Below, piece by piece: positions 1-10,919 of a DNA stretch of 64,000 nt. The stretch lies in assembly GCA_022496205.1 (NCBI GenBank), contig WTXD01000097.1, positions 1-64,000 on the forward strand. The letters are read 5' to 3'. How positions within the stretch are numbered: the first letter of the stretch is position 1; each line of letters begins with the position of its first letter. Origin of the DNA: Gloeopeniophorella convolvens (taxonomy: Eukaryota > Basidiomycota > Agaricomycetes > Russulales). A program made the position numbers and the translations under genes. The notes under the pieces were generated by a model. That model made no database searches, was not told where the DNA came from, and was given only the letters and a program-made list of their open reading frames with translations.

Positions 1-195
1 CTATGCGGGATGGAGGGGAGGCCGGCTTGCCTGGTTGTTCCGCGCGAGAAAAACGCCGAGGATGCCGCCGCACCACCCTGATCGCGGGGATAAGCAGGGC
101 GATCGGCCGGGCAAAGTAGCGCACTCACAGAGGATGCCGAGGATGCTGCATGCATGCAAGGATCGCCCGAAGCAACGAAACAGACACAGAATGCG

Positions 196-1212
196 TCAAG
201 ACGTCAGCCACCACCACCGGATCGCGATGCGCGTTTCGGCGACGCACGTATGCTGCATGTCCTTGACGGACCACACGCTCCCGCGGTGCTCCGTGAACGT
301 GTTCACTGCGCCGCAGAGGTCAGATTGGCACGCCGGGCAGTCAAGACCGCCACGCACCGATGCCCTGCATTCCGTGCCCCGCGCGATCAGACGCCGCTGC
401 AGGAAGAGGGGGGATGACGCACCCAGGCCAGGATCACCCACGCGTCCCACCAGTCGGGGCTGCGCCCGCTGCGGCGCGTCCACATCTCGCCCCCGACAAG
501 CAGCACCGCCAGTATGACGCCGTACGCGATGAACCCGCCGCCCTGCCCCGCACACAATCAACACACATGCACACATACACCGCCCGCGCACGACGCACCA
601 TGATATAGTGCGCCAGGCACTGCGGCAGCGCGCCGCCGCGGCAGTACCCGCGGAACGCGACCGCGCCGAGCAGCATCTGCGTCCAGCCGAGCACAGGGAA
701 CGCCTTGCCCAGCACGCCGTGCGCGCGCACCACATACGGGCGCACGCTGCGCTCGTGGATGTGCAGCTTGAGGTACCCGCCGAGCGCGCCCTGCAGCGCG
801 ACCGCGCCGAGCAGCACGTTCGCGCCGCCGCCGTGCGCGCTCGCGAGGAACTGCCGCCCGCCGTGTGCGTGGCCCAGTATGACGCCGCCGAGCGTGAGCA
901 CGATGCCGGCGCTCTGTGCGGGGTGGGGGGGAGGAGTGGTGAGCGTGGGAAGGCGGGGAGAAGCGGGAGAGGGGCACGGCGCACCTGCAGCGGGACGTGC
1001 CAGCGGCTGCGCACGAGCCCGAAGACCATGCCTACGGGGAAGAGCACGCCCCACAGGGCGGCCTGTAGAAACATATGGATCCAGAGCACAGCGTCAACGG
1101 GCGCGGTCGCAGCGGCCTCGTCCAGCTCGTCGTGGTGCTCGTGCGCGCGCGCGGCGGGCACGAGAAGCAGCAGCGCGAACGCGAGCGCGTGTGTATGTGT
1201 GTGCCGGCGCAT
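196..1212 (-). CDS. Cytochrome b561-like (DUF2427-type) membrane protein
   Basis: Four exons: complement of 196-396, 423-542, 599-913 and 985-1212, all phase 0 with GT-AG introns, giving 287 aa. The start at 1212 gives a signal peptide with an Arg/His-rich head and a Leu/Ala core ending near AARAHEHH. Several hydrophobic spans follow, with histidines at IHMFLQAALW, ILGHAHGG, HIHERS and RAHGVLG. Paired helix histidines of this kind are the haem ligands in b561-type electron-transfer domains, and the same layout is known in fungal DUF2427/b561 proteins. The likely site is a secretory-pathway or vacuolar membrane; electron transfer is inferred from the family, not shown. The last exon adds a Cys/Arg-rich tail with no recognised domain and is the least certain part. 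A single 491-aa ORF spans the locus but is mostly intron read-through. Confidence 0.75.
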   Translation of the reverse strand: MRRHTHTHALAFALLLLVPAARAHEHHDELDEAAATAPVDAVLWIHMFLQAALWGVLFPVGMVFGLVRSRWHVPLQVRRAPLPLLPAFPRSPLLPPTPHRAPASCSRSAASYWATHTAGGSSSRARTAAARTCCSARSRCRARSAGTSSCTSTSAACARMWCARTACWARRSLCSAGRRCCSARSRSAGTAAAARCRSAWRTISWCVVRGRCMCACVLIVCGAGRRVHRVRRHTGGAACRGRDVDAPQRAQPRLVGRVGDPGLGASSPLFLQRRLIARGTECRASVRGGLDCPACQSDLCGAVNTFTEHRGSVWSVKDMQHTCVAETRIAIRWWWLTS

Positions 1213-2820
1213 CCGTTGATTGGTGTAGTGATGGGAAGGAGAGAGGTGTGCGAAGTCGTAGGGAGCGAGCAACGCAGCGTCTAGAGGCGTCGGGAATATC
1301 GCGTAAGCCGCGCTCGTGCGGCTTCGGGTCTCCGGCCGCGAGCAACGCGGACGCGGCGCCTGCGCGGCGCCGGTCGTGCCCGCGACCGCGACCACCACCG
1401 TCGCGGGCCTCGCACGGGCCGTCCTCGTCTCGTCTGCCTCTCGTATTCGCGATACCCTCTTAGTCCAGATCCGGGATGCCCGCCGGCAGCCGCATCTCTG
1501 GCTGCGGCGGCCTCGGGTCGCCGCCGTTATCCCCGGCAGATCGCTGTGCTTGCCCTGTGCTGCCAACGCTGTGCACAACTTATTCATGCCAATCAACTTC
1601 GCCGTCGTGCTTGCATGAACTGCAGCGGAAAGATAGATGGACTTTTGATCCTCCGCTGGCTGGAGGGACATCTCCTGATGCTGCCGCCGCGTGCAGGTTC
1701 CGATCTGCAGTTGCCCCTACCCTGCCCCTGCGCAGCATCGCGTCGTGGTGATGGATCCGGGCCATCTGCACCTACCATTGCACTTGCTCCTCATCTCATC
1801 TCGGGGGAGGCTCAGCGAGCGCGCTGCACTGGGAGGCCGTGCGTGGGCTCGTCTCGCAGTGCTGTGGGCGGTCCTCAAATCCCACGCTCGCAGTCCGCCT
1901 GCGGCCCCAGGCCCCCGCGCGCCGCGCAAGATCGCAACTGCCGCGTGCTTCTGATCTTGGTCCACAACGCAAAGTCAGAACATTGCCAGTGATAAATTGA
2001 TATCTCGTCGCGGAACACGCGGATGGTGCCGATACTCGAGCATTGGAGGCGTCCCCTGCCGCCCCTGCTGATAATTGCCCTCTCCCGGATCTGCTGCGTG
2101 TGATCCTATCATGACCCTCTTCAGGCTGCCCCGCACAGGCCTCGGCCTCGATCTTGTGGGCGAAGCTAAAGTTACGTTGCCGGCGGTGCTCGGACCAGCT
2201 AATCGCCGTGTTGTGTTCAGCTCTGCCCGATCGCCAGCCAGTTACAATGGAGGGTGTTGATCCCACCTGTGATCCCATCCAGCATTTCTCACAGGCGGCC
2301 GCTCCCAGCATCAAGTCCCCCAAAAGTGTGCGATTCAAGGGCGACTGGGTCCGTGCTCACGCACGCGCATCTTGTCAACTCGGTGGCGCTCCAACTGTTG
2401 TCCCATGTAGTGCAGTAGGCGCTCGCGCAGGCGGGTGCCTGCTTGGCGCGGCGCCACCGCCAAACGATCTACCGCACGCGCCTCGATGTGGACAAATCCA
2501 GCGTTGAGTTGGGCATAGCACAACGCCGCAGGGGGCCCTATTTGTGGTCCCCACGACGGGCCAGCTGCCTAGTCAAACTGACTGCCCTCTGCTCTCTGCG
2601 GCGCGTGAGCACCGGGTGCCATCGCGGGAAACCTCTATACCTGGGTGCTTCTGTGGGCCCGCAGGCGTGGGATGCGCGAGGGATCCAAGAGGGATCCTCC
2701 ATTCTTCTGTTGTCGTCTTGGATGTTGCAGCGTGCAAGGTACGGTGTCGAACTGTCAAACGTCTGCAAGTCATGGCGTGCGCCGCGGGAGGCATCACAGC
2801 TTGTCGCTGCCCTCCGAGGC
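1213..2820. other. Intergenic stretch, no gene recognised
   Basis: About 1.6 kb between the divergent b561-like gene and lipase 1. Open frames exist on both strands but none has paired splice sites or family similarity that I can recognise. The right end carries the lipase 1 promoter. Confidence 0.4.
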
Positions 2821-2821
2821 G

Positions 2822-2828
2822 TATATAT
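2822..2828 (+). promoter_or_regulatory. TATA-like element of lipase 1
   Basis: TATATAT lies about 70 bp upstream of the lipase 1 ATG, similar to the spacing of the TATA motifs before the 7TM genes. The assignment rests on position and sequence only. Confidence 0.45.
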
Positions 2829-2896
2829 GCGGGTTCTCAGCATCGTGTCGGGGCCTTCGATCTTAGGCTGCGACTCCTCACCGGCACCTCCAAACC

Positions 2897-4120
2897 ATGT
2901 ACCATATATTTTTATCGCTCGCTCGCCTGGGTTTTGCGTTGCTTGTCATCGCGCGGGGGTCGCTCGCAGACACCGGGCAGGCGGCGTTGGCCCAGGGCGG
3001 GCAGGCCATCACGACGCTCTCGCCGGCGCAGGTCGCGGCTTTCAAGCCGTTTACGTACTTTGCGAGCGCGGCGTATTGCAGCCCGTCCACGACGCTGACG
3101 TGGACATGTGGCAGTGCGCCTTCGGTCTCTGTCTGTGCCACGTCCCGCAGCTGACATACGTCCACAACGTCGCAGGCGATTGCTCTGCGAATCCCGGGTT
3201 CCATCCCGTCGCGTCAGGCGGGGATGGAGGCGGCACGCAGTACTGTGCGCAGGCCCTGCGCCTGCCGTACTAGGAATTTGGGATTGACTGGCGCCGGGCG
3301 GACCAGGGTACGTCGGGTACGCGCCCGCGCAGGACAGCATCGTCGTCGCGCATCAGGGGACCGACAGGCACAAAATGTAAGCAAGTCGACCCGACACGCG
3401 TCCGAGCACTCACTTGGCCTTGCAGACTGGCGGAAGTCACAGACGCGAGGGTCGTGCTACACCCGCCCGACGCGGCGCTCTTCCCGGGCCTCCCGCCGTC
3501 CGTGAAGGTGCACAGCGGCTTCGCGCGCGAGCAGGAAAAGTGCGCCTCTCTCTCCCTCCTAGCGAATTTCAGATAACGGGAAGGCGGGCGCAGGACCGCG
3601 CCGCTTGTCCTCGCGGCGGTGCAGCGCGCGCTCGCCGCGCACCCTGGCGCCGCGGTCGCGGTCGTGGGCCACTCGCTCGGCGCGGCGCTCGCGCTGCTCG
3701 ACGCGATCTTCCTGCGCTTGCAGCTCCCGTCGAGCGTCGCCGTGCGCGCCGTATGCTACAGCATGCCGCGGGTACGCTTCTCCTCTGCTGCCAGAAACAA
3801 GCCTAAGATCATTCTCTTTTGGGGAGCAGGTGGGGAACCAGGCGTTCGCGGACTACGTCGACCAGACGCCGCGCCTGGATGTCGCGCGGCCCACGAGCAG
3901 GCGCGACCCCGTGCCGACAGTGCCCGGACGCGGGCTTGGGTACCACCACCCCGCAGGCGAGGTGCACGTCCAGCCGGCGGACGGCGCGTGGGACGCGTGC
4001 CCTGGGCAGGACAACCCGTCTGCGCTGTGCATCGTCGGCTGCGTGCCGGATATATTCGAGGGCGATATTGACGACCACGATGGACCGTTCGATGGGGTAA
4101 TGATGGGCGCGGCGTGCTGA
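2897..4120 (+). CDS. Secreted class-3 lipase (lipase 1)
   Basis: Six exons (2897-3113, 3176-3244, 3307-3376, 3426-3539, 3594-3771, 3830-4120) encode 312 aa. Exons 2, 3 and 4 have exactly the same lengths (69, 70, 114 nt) as in lipase 2 at 29468-30633, which supports the model. A signal peptide (hydrophobic run after MYHIFLSLARLG) is followed by the fungal lipase_3 fold: AAYC and TWTCG, then VAHQGTD near the oxyanion region, the nucleophile elbow VGHSLGAAL, the acid Asp in RRDPVPTVPG and the His in DIDDHDGPFD. That gives a complete Ser-Asp-His triad. The family hydrolyses triacylglycerols or related esters outside the cell; the substrate here is unknown. Compared with lipase 2 it has an extra intron just before GNQAFADYV and a more GC-rich codon choice, so it may be the older single-copy gene. 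Confidence 0.88.
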
Positions 4121-4880
4121 GATTTGCTAGTGCGAGCCTCGTGGATTGCGGAACGTTCGGGTGTATTGATAGAATGTAATGTTCTTTTGCTTCGGTGGCA
4201 GGGGGAGGTTGATTGGTTTGATAATTCTCCTAGAAAGCCGGGCCTTTCTCCGCACTCCTACAGGTATTGAGCGCTTGAGCAGTCGAGTTTCGATTTGGCA
4301 CCGTGTGGGTGTTCTTTGTTCGGTGCCAGTGGCAGTGCTGGGACTGGAACCCAACCGTCACGTGCACAGTCGACCTTCTTGCCTCCGGATCCTGCCAGTG
4401 CTGACTGCTACTGGCAAACGACCGCGGGCGCCGCACGCAATCCTCACGCCTATAATAGATGTTCTTCGCGCAGATAATGTGCTCAGAACTCTCAAGGGAA
4501 CATGCCTTCTCGACCGCTTACACAAGATTGAACTAACTCACATGGTTACCGCTATCACCCCATCGTTTAGCTACTATCGTCACCGTCACTGTGCACCTCT
4601 TTGGCATCTTTGAAAAAGGAAATCAATGTACGCGCCTCCTGGGAAAGTGTGTCCTGCAGACTCATCAGTAACAACCAGTTGATCCGCCGGATAGCCGTCT
4701 ACCAGAGGCGGCTATCGAGTCACCCGGGCGCGATGCTGGGAAGTGCCAAGGAAAACGGGTCGCTCGCAGGTCACTATGGCTCGTATCGGAGAGTGTTCAG
4801 GGTCGCGGTCACTGTCGCTGGTGGGCTGCACTGCAGTTGGCCAAAACGGGTATCTTCCTCTCATAGCCCCCCTCTCCAGA
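4121..4880. repeat. Upstream flank block shared by 7TM copies
   Basis: No gene. Parts of this stretch (the run around 4680-4850 with GGGAAACGGG-like and TGGGCTGTACTGCA-like sequence) recur before other 7TM copies near 26.4-27.1, 34.5, 38.9 and 45.8 kb, so it is the shared 5' flank of the duplicated 7TM unit. Confidence 0.6.
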
Positions 4881-4886
4881 TATAAA
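4881..4886 (+). promoter_or_regulatory. TATA box of 7TM copy A
   Basis: GATATAAAGG 71 bp before the ATG at 4952. The same motif at nearly the same distance precedes copies B, E, F, G and H. Confidence 0.6.
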
Positions 4887-5293
4887 GGTCGGTTGATGGC
4901 CTCTTACACTTCACGATTCAAAAACTCCCAATTCTCCATCTCATAAAACTCATGAAAGTAGAGCCGTGCACTGATGATTCTGACATTCATTTGATCCTTG
5001 GCCCTCTACGCTGGGTTACGGTGTCCTTTGATGACATCATCTCAGCCACATGCATGGGTGAGTCGCAGCTACACCTATATGACCTTGCTATTCTAATATC
5101 TCGTTGAAAAGGTATACTCACCTCGCTAACGGCGATCGTGACTCTCGTCCTCTAGTGAGATGCCTCTTGAGCTTGCATCAGCTGTTTCTTATATAGGACA
5201 GTCAAAAAGGCTTAAGAAACAAGGTCATTCTTGGCATGTTCATCGCAACTGCCACGATGTACATAATTTCTCTCACCGACTTTGTTGCAACCA

Positions 5294-7957
5294 CTCTATG
5301 AAAAACCCCCCGTCTTACTCCTTGCTTATCATGCTTACTGGTCTTATCTTTCTTAGCACAAGGTTTCACAATCTTGGAGCCAAATTTGGGCCTGCTTCCA
5401 GCCATCTTACAGCTTCCAGCTTATCTGGGCCTTCTGCCCAGCATATACCTTCCTTACCAATGTCTTGTATTCAGATTGTATATACCCAATGTGAATCTAC
5501 AATTTATATCTGCCGCCGCCACCGTTTCCGTGCACGTGCCGCCGCCGCCGATCCTGTCCCCACCGGTCCTGCCATCATCTGTCGTACCCGTGCGTCACTG
5601 TAACTATCAATGCTGTTGCTGCTATCGGCGTTGTTGTTGCTGCTGGCGTGGGTGCTGCCACCAGGGCATAGTGGTCGTGATCGCGCCCATTCGTGTCGCA
5701 TGGTGTGGGCGTTCTCATTGTGGCATGTGGCAAACGCCATGTGCTACAATTCTGCTCGCCGTTTTGGCTTGTCAGCCGAGTGGGCAGTAGCGTGGGTGTG
5801 GTGGTCAGTACGTGAGCCATGTGGCGGCTAGTGCGCGAGGCGCACCTCACTGTGTCAGACGTGCCAGCTGGTCGTGGTGAGAATCGTGAGGTCCGAACGA
5901 GGCGCGCACCGGCACAACAAGGTGAACGACGAGTTTGAGGGAGAAGAGAGGGCAGACGAGCGAGCACAAGTCACACAAAGGGAAGGCGAAACGACGATGG
6001 ATTAGAAGACAATACGAGCCATACAATATATACTACACAGACATAGGGACTTGGTACAGTAATAGGAGACATGTTATACATCTTGGAGCGCGCGCAATAG
6101 AGAACAGAATGTAAAGTACAGGATTTGTGAGGTTAGGGGAAGAAGCGTAGCGCGAGGCATGAAGATGCACAGCGCGGATTATGGAAACATACTAGGGTTA
6201 TAGAATAAGGCCGGATACATTGTTCTTGAAATTCTTGAGGCGATACGGGCATGGGAAAGGGGTCGGCGAGGCATAATGATGGAGTCGGGGGATCGGGGAA
6301 GGGAGCTGGGGTGTCGGGCCGGCGGAAGTCCGGCGCTCGGAACGGAGCGCGACTTGCTTATTCCAACAGGTCGGACATGCCCCAGCACGCAGGAGGCCAC
6401 AGGGAGGGCGCAGAGCGGGAGCACGGGGGGAGCAGGGGAGAGTGGAGACAGATGGGGACGGAGCGGGCAGGGGTAAGGGCCGGCGTGGGTGCAGAGGCAT
6501 GGTCAGCGTGCTATCGAACGCGGACAGGGATGGCACGCACCGATTTTTGGGCCAAGACAGCTGCTGTGGCCAATGCAGCTGAGATCGAGAGAGGGCAGGG
6601 GGTGCCATGCAGGAAGTAGTGGTGGGATGGGTGGTGGAAGCGGAAGATGGGCATGGCGCGGGAAACCGAGAGCAAGTGCACGGGACAGCGCGTGGCAAGG
6701 GCCGCGACCTAGAACAGAGAAGTTAATAGAGACAAGAAAAAAAGACTTACCTGGCGCCGAGCGACGATGGCGACGACGGGCAACGGTGAACTCACCGCAG
6801 TTCGCCGGGCAATCACAACAGAGTGCCGGCCGCGGGGCCGACAGTGGTGAGCAGGGCACCTGCGGGCGCGCTGACGGACGCAAAGCCGTTTTCAGGCGAC
6901 GCAGACGATGAGGGGAATGAGGGGGGGGGGCGAGCAGGATAAGGATGCGCCAGACGACCTTGCGGGTGGTGAGCAAGACGATGAGCCAGACGAGGGCGAC
7001 GACGCGGGCTCAGAGGACGACGCGGGCGCACTGTCAGGCACGGATGCCTCGGCAGTCACCAAAGCGCAGGTGCGGTGGGAGGTACGAGTGAGCTGTGATC
7101 AGTATACATGTCAGCGAACAGTGCGCATAGCGGCGCACCTTGATACAACAACTCAGCCGTTTTTGGAGAAACGACAAGTCGAGCCGTTGACTCGCGCGGC
7201 AAGAACGCGTCATGCGTCACGTGTGACGTGTGTGTGAACTATCCGGCCGAACCCGGTGTCGTACGACCTTCAAGCTTCACGACGCACCGTGCCACGTCAC
7301 TTCACTCTTTCCTCCTCCCCCCATCTTCCCGCATTCCCGCTCCCCTCTTTCCTCCTCCCTTCCCTCCCGCTGTACCTGCAAACCCACTACCTGCAGTGGA
7401 GGCCAGTATAGGATGGAACTGGGCATAGGGTGAGTGCTTAGCACGTCCTGCATGGTTTTGCTAACTTTACTAGTACAAGATCTTGCTAGCCTGTTGCTAC
7501 CTCGCCTCTCCTTAGCTCTTGCTTTTCTGGTTGATATAAGGTATGTATCCTCACTGTTTCATGTACTATTGCTAACTCTGTTGAGCAGGAGGCTCCTTGA
7601 TCCCTGGCTGGATGACTTGTGGTTGAAGGTTAGGGTTGGGTCTTTGAGGTGAGGGGTTGTTAGGGTTAGGGTTAGTTATCTTAATAGTGTATAATATTAG
7701 TAGTATAATGTTGGAATATTAGTTCCCTTTTCACTGCTTTTGCATCATAGTATGATTGGCTTTTGATTGGCTTTTTATGCCTTATTGTGTGCCTTATCTT
7801 TGAGGGTTCTTTTAAAGATGTTTATAAGATGCAGGTCTTATGACTAGTGTGGCAATTTAGATGGATAAGGAAAAAATAAGCCCAGTTTCCAATAATCACT
7901 CATTGAGAACAAAAAAGATCTTATTTGGTGTTATAAGAGGGGGAGGTTTTTGCAGAG
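5294..7957. mobile_element. 2.66 kb insertion with imperfect terminal inverted repeats
   Basis: The boundaries are fixed by alignment with the uninterrupted 7TM copies. The left end reads CTCTATGAAAAACCCCCCG and the right end, reverse-complemented, CTCTGCAAAAACCTCCCCCT; both continue with TCTTA. This is an imperfect inverted repeat of roughly 25 bp. A CA dinucleotide flanks both sides. Inside I see no transposase: there are GCC/GTT triplet runs near 5.5-5.7 kb, a purine-rich stretch at 6.2-7.1 kb, a telomere-like repeat at 7.63-7.68 kb and an AT-rich right end. It could be a non-autonomous DNA transposon; the family is not determined. Confidence 0.65.
7628..7675 (+). repeat. Interstitial telomere-like TTAGGG repeat
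   Basis: GTTAGGGTTGGG at 7629-7640 and then TTAGGGTTAGGGTTAG at 7660-7675. TTAGGG is the usual telomere unit of filamentous fungi. The tract is short and lies inside the insertion, so it does not mark a chromosome end. Confidence 0.6.
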
Positions 7958-9100
7958 CATCTACACAACTGTCCCCGTTAGTGACATCATACGGAAGGGC
8001 ACTGCAACACATCTGAACTGGTTTGGTTTCCTCGAGGATGGTCCCCTCTTACACATCCAAAGGTGGCTAGCGCTTGTGGAAATCGGTGCTCCTTTGGCCA
8101 ACGTAAGCTTGGAGACCTGGTGCAGATGATCGCTGGCTCATATCAACACGACATATCTCTAGGCTTTTCTTGGTGATGCAATCGTAATATGGTGTGCGTG
8201 GATCATATGGGACAAATCTAGAAAGGTTCTTGCAGTTTCGACCATTTTATCCCTCTCTAATCTCGGTGAGTGTACGCTCCGTTCATGCACGGGCGTGGCC
8301 AACGTTCATTGTCCTGGAAGCTATCGGGATCTGGAGTTTGGGGACTGGCAGTGGAACCATCTCGCTAGGCCAATGCTCTAGGGCTAACACCCATAATAGT
8401 CTAACGGGGCTTGTCTACTGTACCTTTTCGCTTGCTTCAAACCTCTGGGCATCTGGGCTGGTGGCGTGGAAGGCATGGTGTGGTGGGCCTGTCCGGATAC
8501 TACATAGCCAAAGGCATTTGACTCCTCCACAGGTCCCGCAGGAGACTGGTCAGGCATCTGCACAACGAAGGGTTTTGAGGTAGCGCGGTCGGGCGCACAC
8601 TCGTCCTCCTCCTTGAGTCTCGCGCAGTGTACGGCTTGGTCTGGGTGCGGATGCGTTGTCGTGCACCAGCTTACACCATTATTCATGCTGGACCAGGCCC
8701 TGCTTATCAGCGCACTCTTAGCTTCGCTCACGTGCACGGGTGTGCACCCGATCTTGTGGATAGTGACCTTGGAGGACATTATAGTCAAAGACATTGTTTA
8801 TGTGTCCGTGAGTACACTCATGATGAATCCCGAAGGCACACGTTAAACCAGCGTCCTGAACTCGGACAGGCTATGTATCCCGGCGTAATCATATTGATTG
8901 TCGCTTTTCAAAGTAGAATTCGCGATGAAAACCCCAGCCCCAAATATGCGCCCGGGGTTGTCGTCGCCGGTCCGCGCGTTACAAAGTCCCTTGCGGAGAT
9001 GCTCGAGGAGATCCCATGGGACGATCACATAACTACCTCCCTGCAAGAGGAAATGCCTATGGAGAGGGTTATAGATATCAGCCCTTCTTACGTCACATGA

Positions 9101-9774
9101 GCTCGAGCTCTGTGCAGGCTTTCTGGCATTTGCATAGTTTAGACATACATCATTCTATCTCCAAGCACCACAGGTCTGATGCGCGTTTTTTTTTAGAATC
9201 CATTGGCGTGCACCTGTAAATGCGTGTGTGTCACATATGCACGCGCGGGTCTCGGACGTAGCGTAGATCGCGCTCTGTGCGCGCACCGTACGTGCGTGAT
9301 GACAGCCACCCGGCGGCCCAACTACTAACGCGGGCGAGGGAGAGGTGCGGCAAGTTGCGCGCGTCATTGCCTGCTGCACGTGGGTGAACGCCGAAACGCG
9401 TGGGCATTGCGCCAGCACTGCTGGCAGGGTTTATAGCTGGAGTCGTAACTTGTACTTTGTTGTTACTTCATCAGCAAAAGTCCGGAACGACGGCCGGCCC
9501 TTCCGGGGATTTCCGAAACGGTCCGACGGTGGACCGGGGGTATACTGCCATATAGGGCTATGGAGCGATTCGGCACCGGCATGGTTCGGGACATCCGGAT
9601 TTGCCAGTCCCGTCGGATCAAGGACAGGCCTTTGCAATATTGAGCGTGCGTCCGGTGCCAATTGGCAAGGACCCACCTAGGTAAGATTGAGATTGGCAAG
9701 CTTCATGGTATATAAGATGAACCTTGTAGCAAATTATAATTGTGTTGTGTGGGGATCAGTCGCGCACTAGAACA
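9101..9774. other. No gene recognised
   Basis: Downstream flank of 7TM copy A, including a short T run near 9187. From about 9430 to 9680 the sequence is rich in short palindromic GC words. No coding signal was found. Confidence 0.35.
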
Positions 9775-10569
9775 TTAGAGAAGTGTATTTTGATAGTATT
9801 GATAGGCACCTAAGCCGACTGCGTGAGCATACAGATCATCGTGAGCGTCCATATCGTCGTCGTCGTCGTCCTCATCGTCACTATTGCCCTCGGCACCGTC
9901 ATCGCGGGCTTCACTCTCTCCCACCCCCTCGCGCTCGCCTTCATCTGAGTCTGAGTCCCCTCCTTCAACTTCAACCCAGTCTTCATCTGCAAGCTCCTCG
10001 TCGTCGGCAGCACCGTTTGATCGGAAGTGCGGAGGAGCGTCGGCGCGCGCGTTGGAGGCGGGCGTACTGTGCGCGCAGTGACGTAGTGGCGAGGCAACAG
10101 CGGCGGTGTGCACCGGGATGTGGCTGCTGCAATTCGAGTTTGAATGGGAGACGGGGCTGCTGCCTCTGTCTGGTTCGATGTAGCCGTGCTCGTCAAAGCA
10201 CAGTGACATAAAAATTGGGGGAATGACGCCGCGCCCGTCAGAGCGCGGCGGTGACTTGGGGCGGCGCGCGTCGCCGCCTGCGGTTGTAAAGGTGGTACCG
10301 CGCGCACTAGGGCACGGCGGCGGGGCTGGCGGGTCGGGTGCGAAGTCGGCGCTGTCCGTGGTCGAGAAAGTAGGGCCACGTTTAGCCGAGCGCGGCGTTG
10401 TCATCATGGAGTGCACGTTAACGAGCTCCGCTGAGGCCTCGCTGTGCGGTGCGATCCGCGACATGGCGGTTGCGGGGCGTGCATTCACGCGCCAGTTCCT
10501 GTCCGCGCCGGCGCGGGACATCAGCAGCGTGAGGAGGGTCGTGATGAGCGGCCATGCCGGCCAGGACAC
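9775..10569 (-). CDS. Hypothetical protein with acidic C-terminus
   Basis: Uninterrupted 264-codon frame. The first half is Ala/Pro/Ser-rich. The C-terminal third is strongly acidic (EDWVEVEGGDSDSDEGE and a long Asp run encoded by GTC/ATC repeats on the plus strand), ending in GLGAYQYYQNTLL. Around residue 125 the motif IFMSLCFDEHGY recurs in related form upstream on the same strand (LFNEHGF near 10690; LFVSPCLTEHG near 10770). I recognise no domain. It may be a decayed fragment of a larger gene or of a mobile element rather than an active gene; the start at 10569 is simply the first ATG. Confidence 0.3.
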   Translation of the reverse strand: MSWPAWPLITTLLTLLMSRAGADRNWRVNARPATAMSRIAPHSEASAELVNVHSMMTTPRSAKRGPTFSTTDSADFAPDPPAPPPCPSARGTTFTTAGGDARRPKSPPRSDGRGVIPPIFMSLCFDEHGYIEPDRGSSPVSHSNSNCSSHIPVHTAAVASPLRHCAHSTPASNARADAPPHFRSNGAADDEELADEDWVEVEGGDSDSDEGEREGVGESEARDDGAEGNSDDEDDDDDDMDAHDDLYAHAVGLGAYQYYQNTLL

Positions 10570-10790
10570 GGCGGCGTCAGGGTGCAGCGGACGTCAGCGC
10601 GTGGGGGAGCGCCATGCGTGTGGAGGTGAGGTGCCGGGGGTGCGGGCGCGAAACGAGGACGGGTATGCCGCCCCGGCCTGGAGAGCGAAGCCGTGCTCGT
10701 TAAAGAGCGGCATTTGTGGCGCAACGCCAGACAGCGTGCGTGTCAAAGTCGGGTGAGCCGTGCTCCGTCAAGCACGGCGACACGAACAGG
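10178..10790 (-). repeat. Three degenerate copies of an EHG-coding motif
   Basis: The plus-strand words GCCGTGCTCGTCAAAGCAC (near 10184), GCCGTGCTCGTTAAAGAGC (near 10690) and GCCGTGCTCCGTCAAGCAC (near 10758) are related. Read on the minus strand they give CFDEHGY-, LFNEHGF- and CLTEHG-type peptides. Confidence 0.45.
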
Positions 10791-10919
10791 GGCGCACGCA
10801 CCTCCATGCGGTGTGTACCGACCGTGTGCAGGTGGGTGCGTGAGACCGAGCACCTCGAGCTCGATGTGCGGCGGTGCCTGCGTCCGGGGCACAACTTACA
10901 TGTTTCGGCCTACGACTAG

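Larger units (their letters stand above)
4952..9100 (+). pseudogene. 7TM family copy A, split by an insertion
   Basis: The 5' part (4952-5293) carries exon 1 (MKVEPCTDDS...), exon 2 (GILTSLTAIVTLVL-like) and the start of exon 3. The 3' part (7958-9100) resumes in exon 3 exactly where the first part stops and runs through exon 8 to a stop at 9100. Removing 5294-7957 and one copy of a CA dinucleotide rejoins exon 3 in frame and restores the length seen in copies G and H, so this is one gene interrupted by an insertion rather than two fragments. Exon 6 also has an in-frame TGA at 8576-8578 where the intact copies have CG(C/T) in the FRGS motif. The gene cannot make a full protein. Confidence 0.8.

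Noticed and set aside
196..1671. Single 491-codon minus-strand ORF
   Set aside because: It is mostly intron read-through; hydrophobic family motifs appear only when three introns are removed and other frames are used.
7628..7675. Chromosome end or telomere
   Set aside because: Too few repeat units, with genes and intact homology continuing on both sides.
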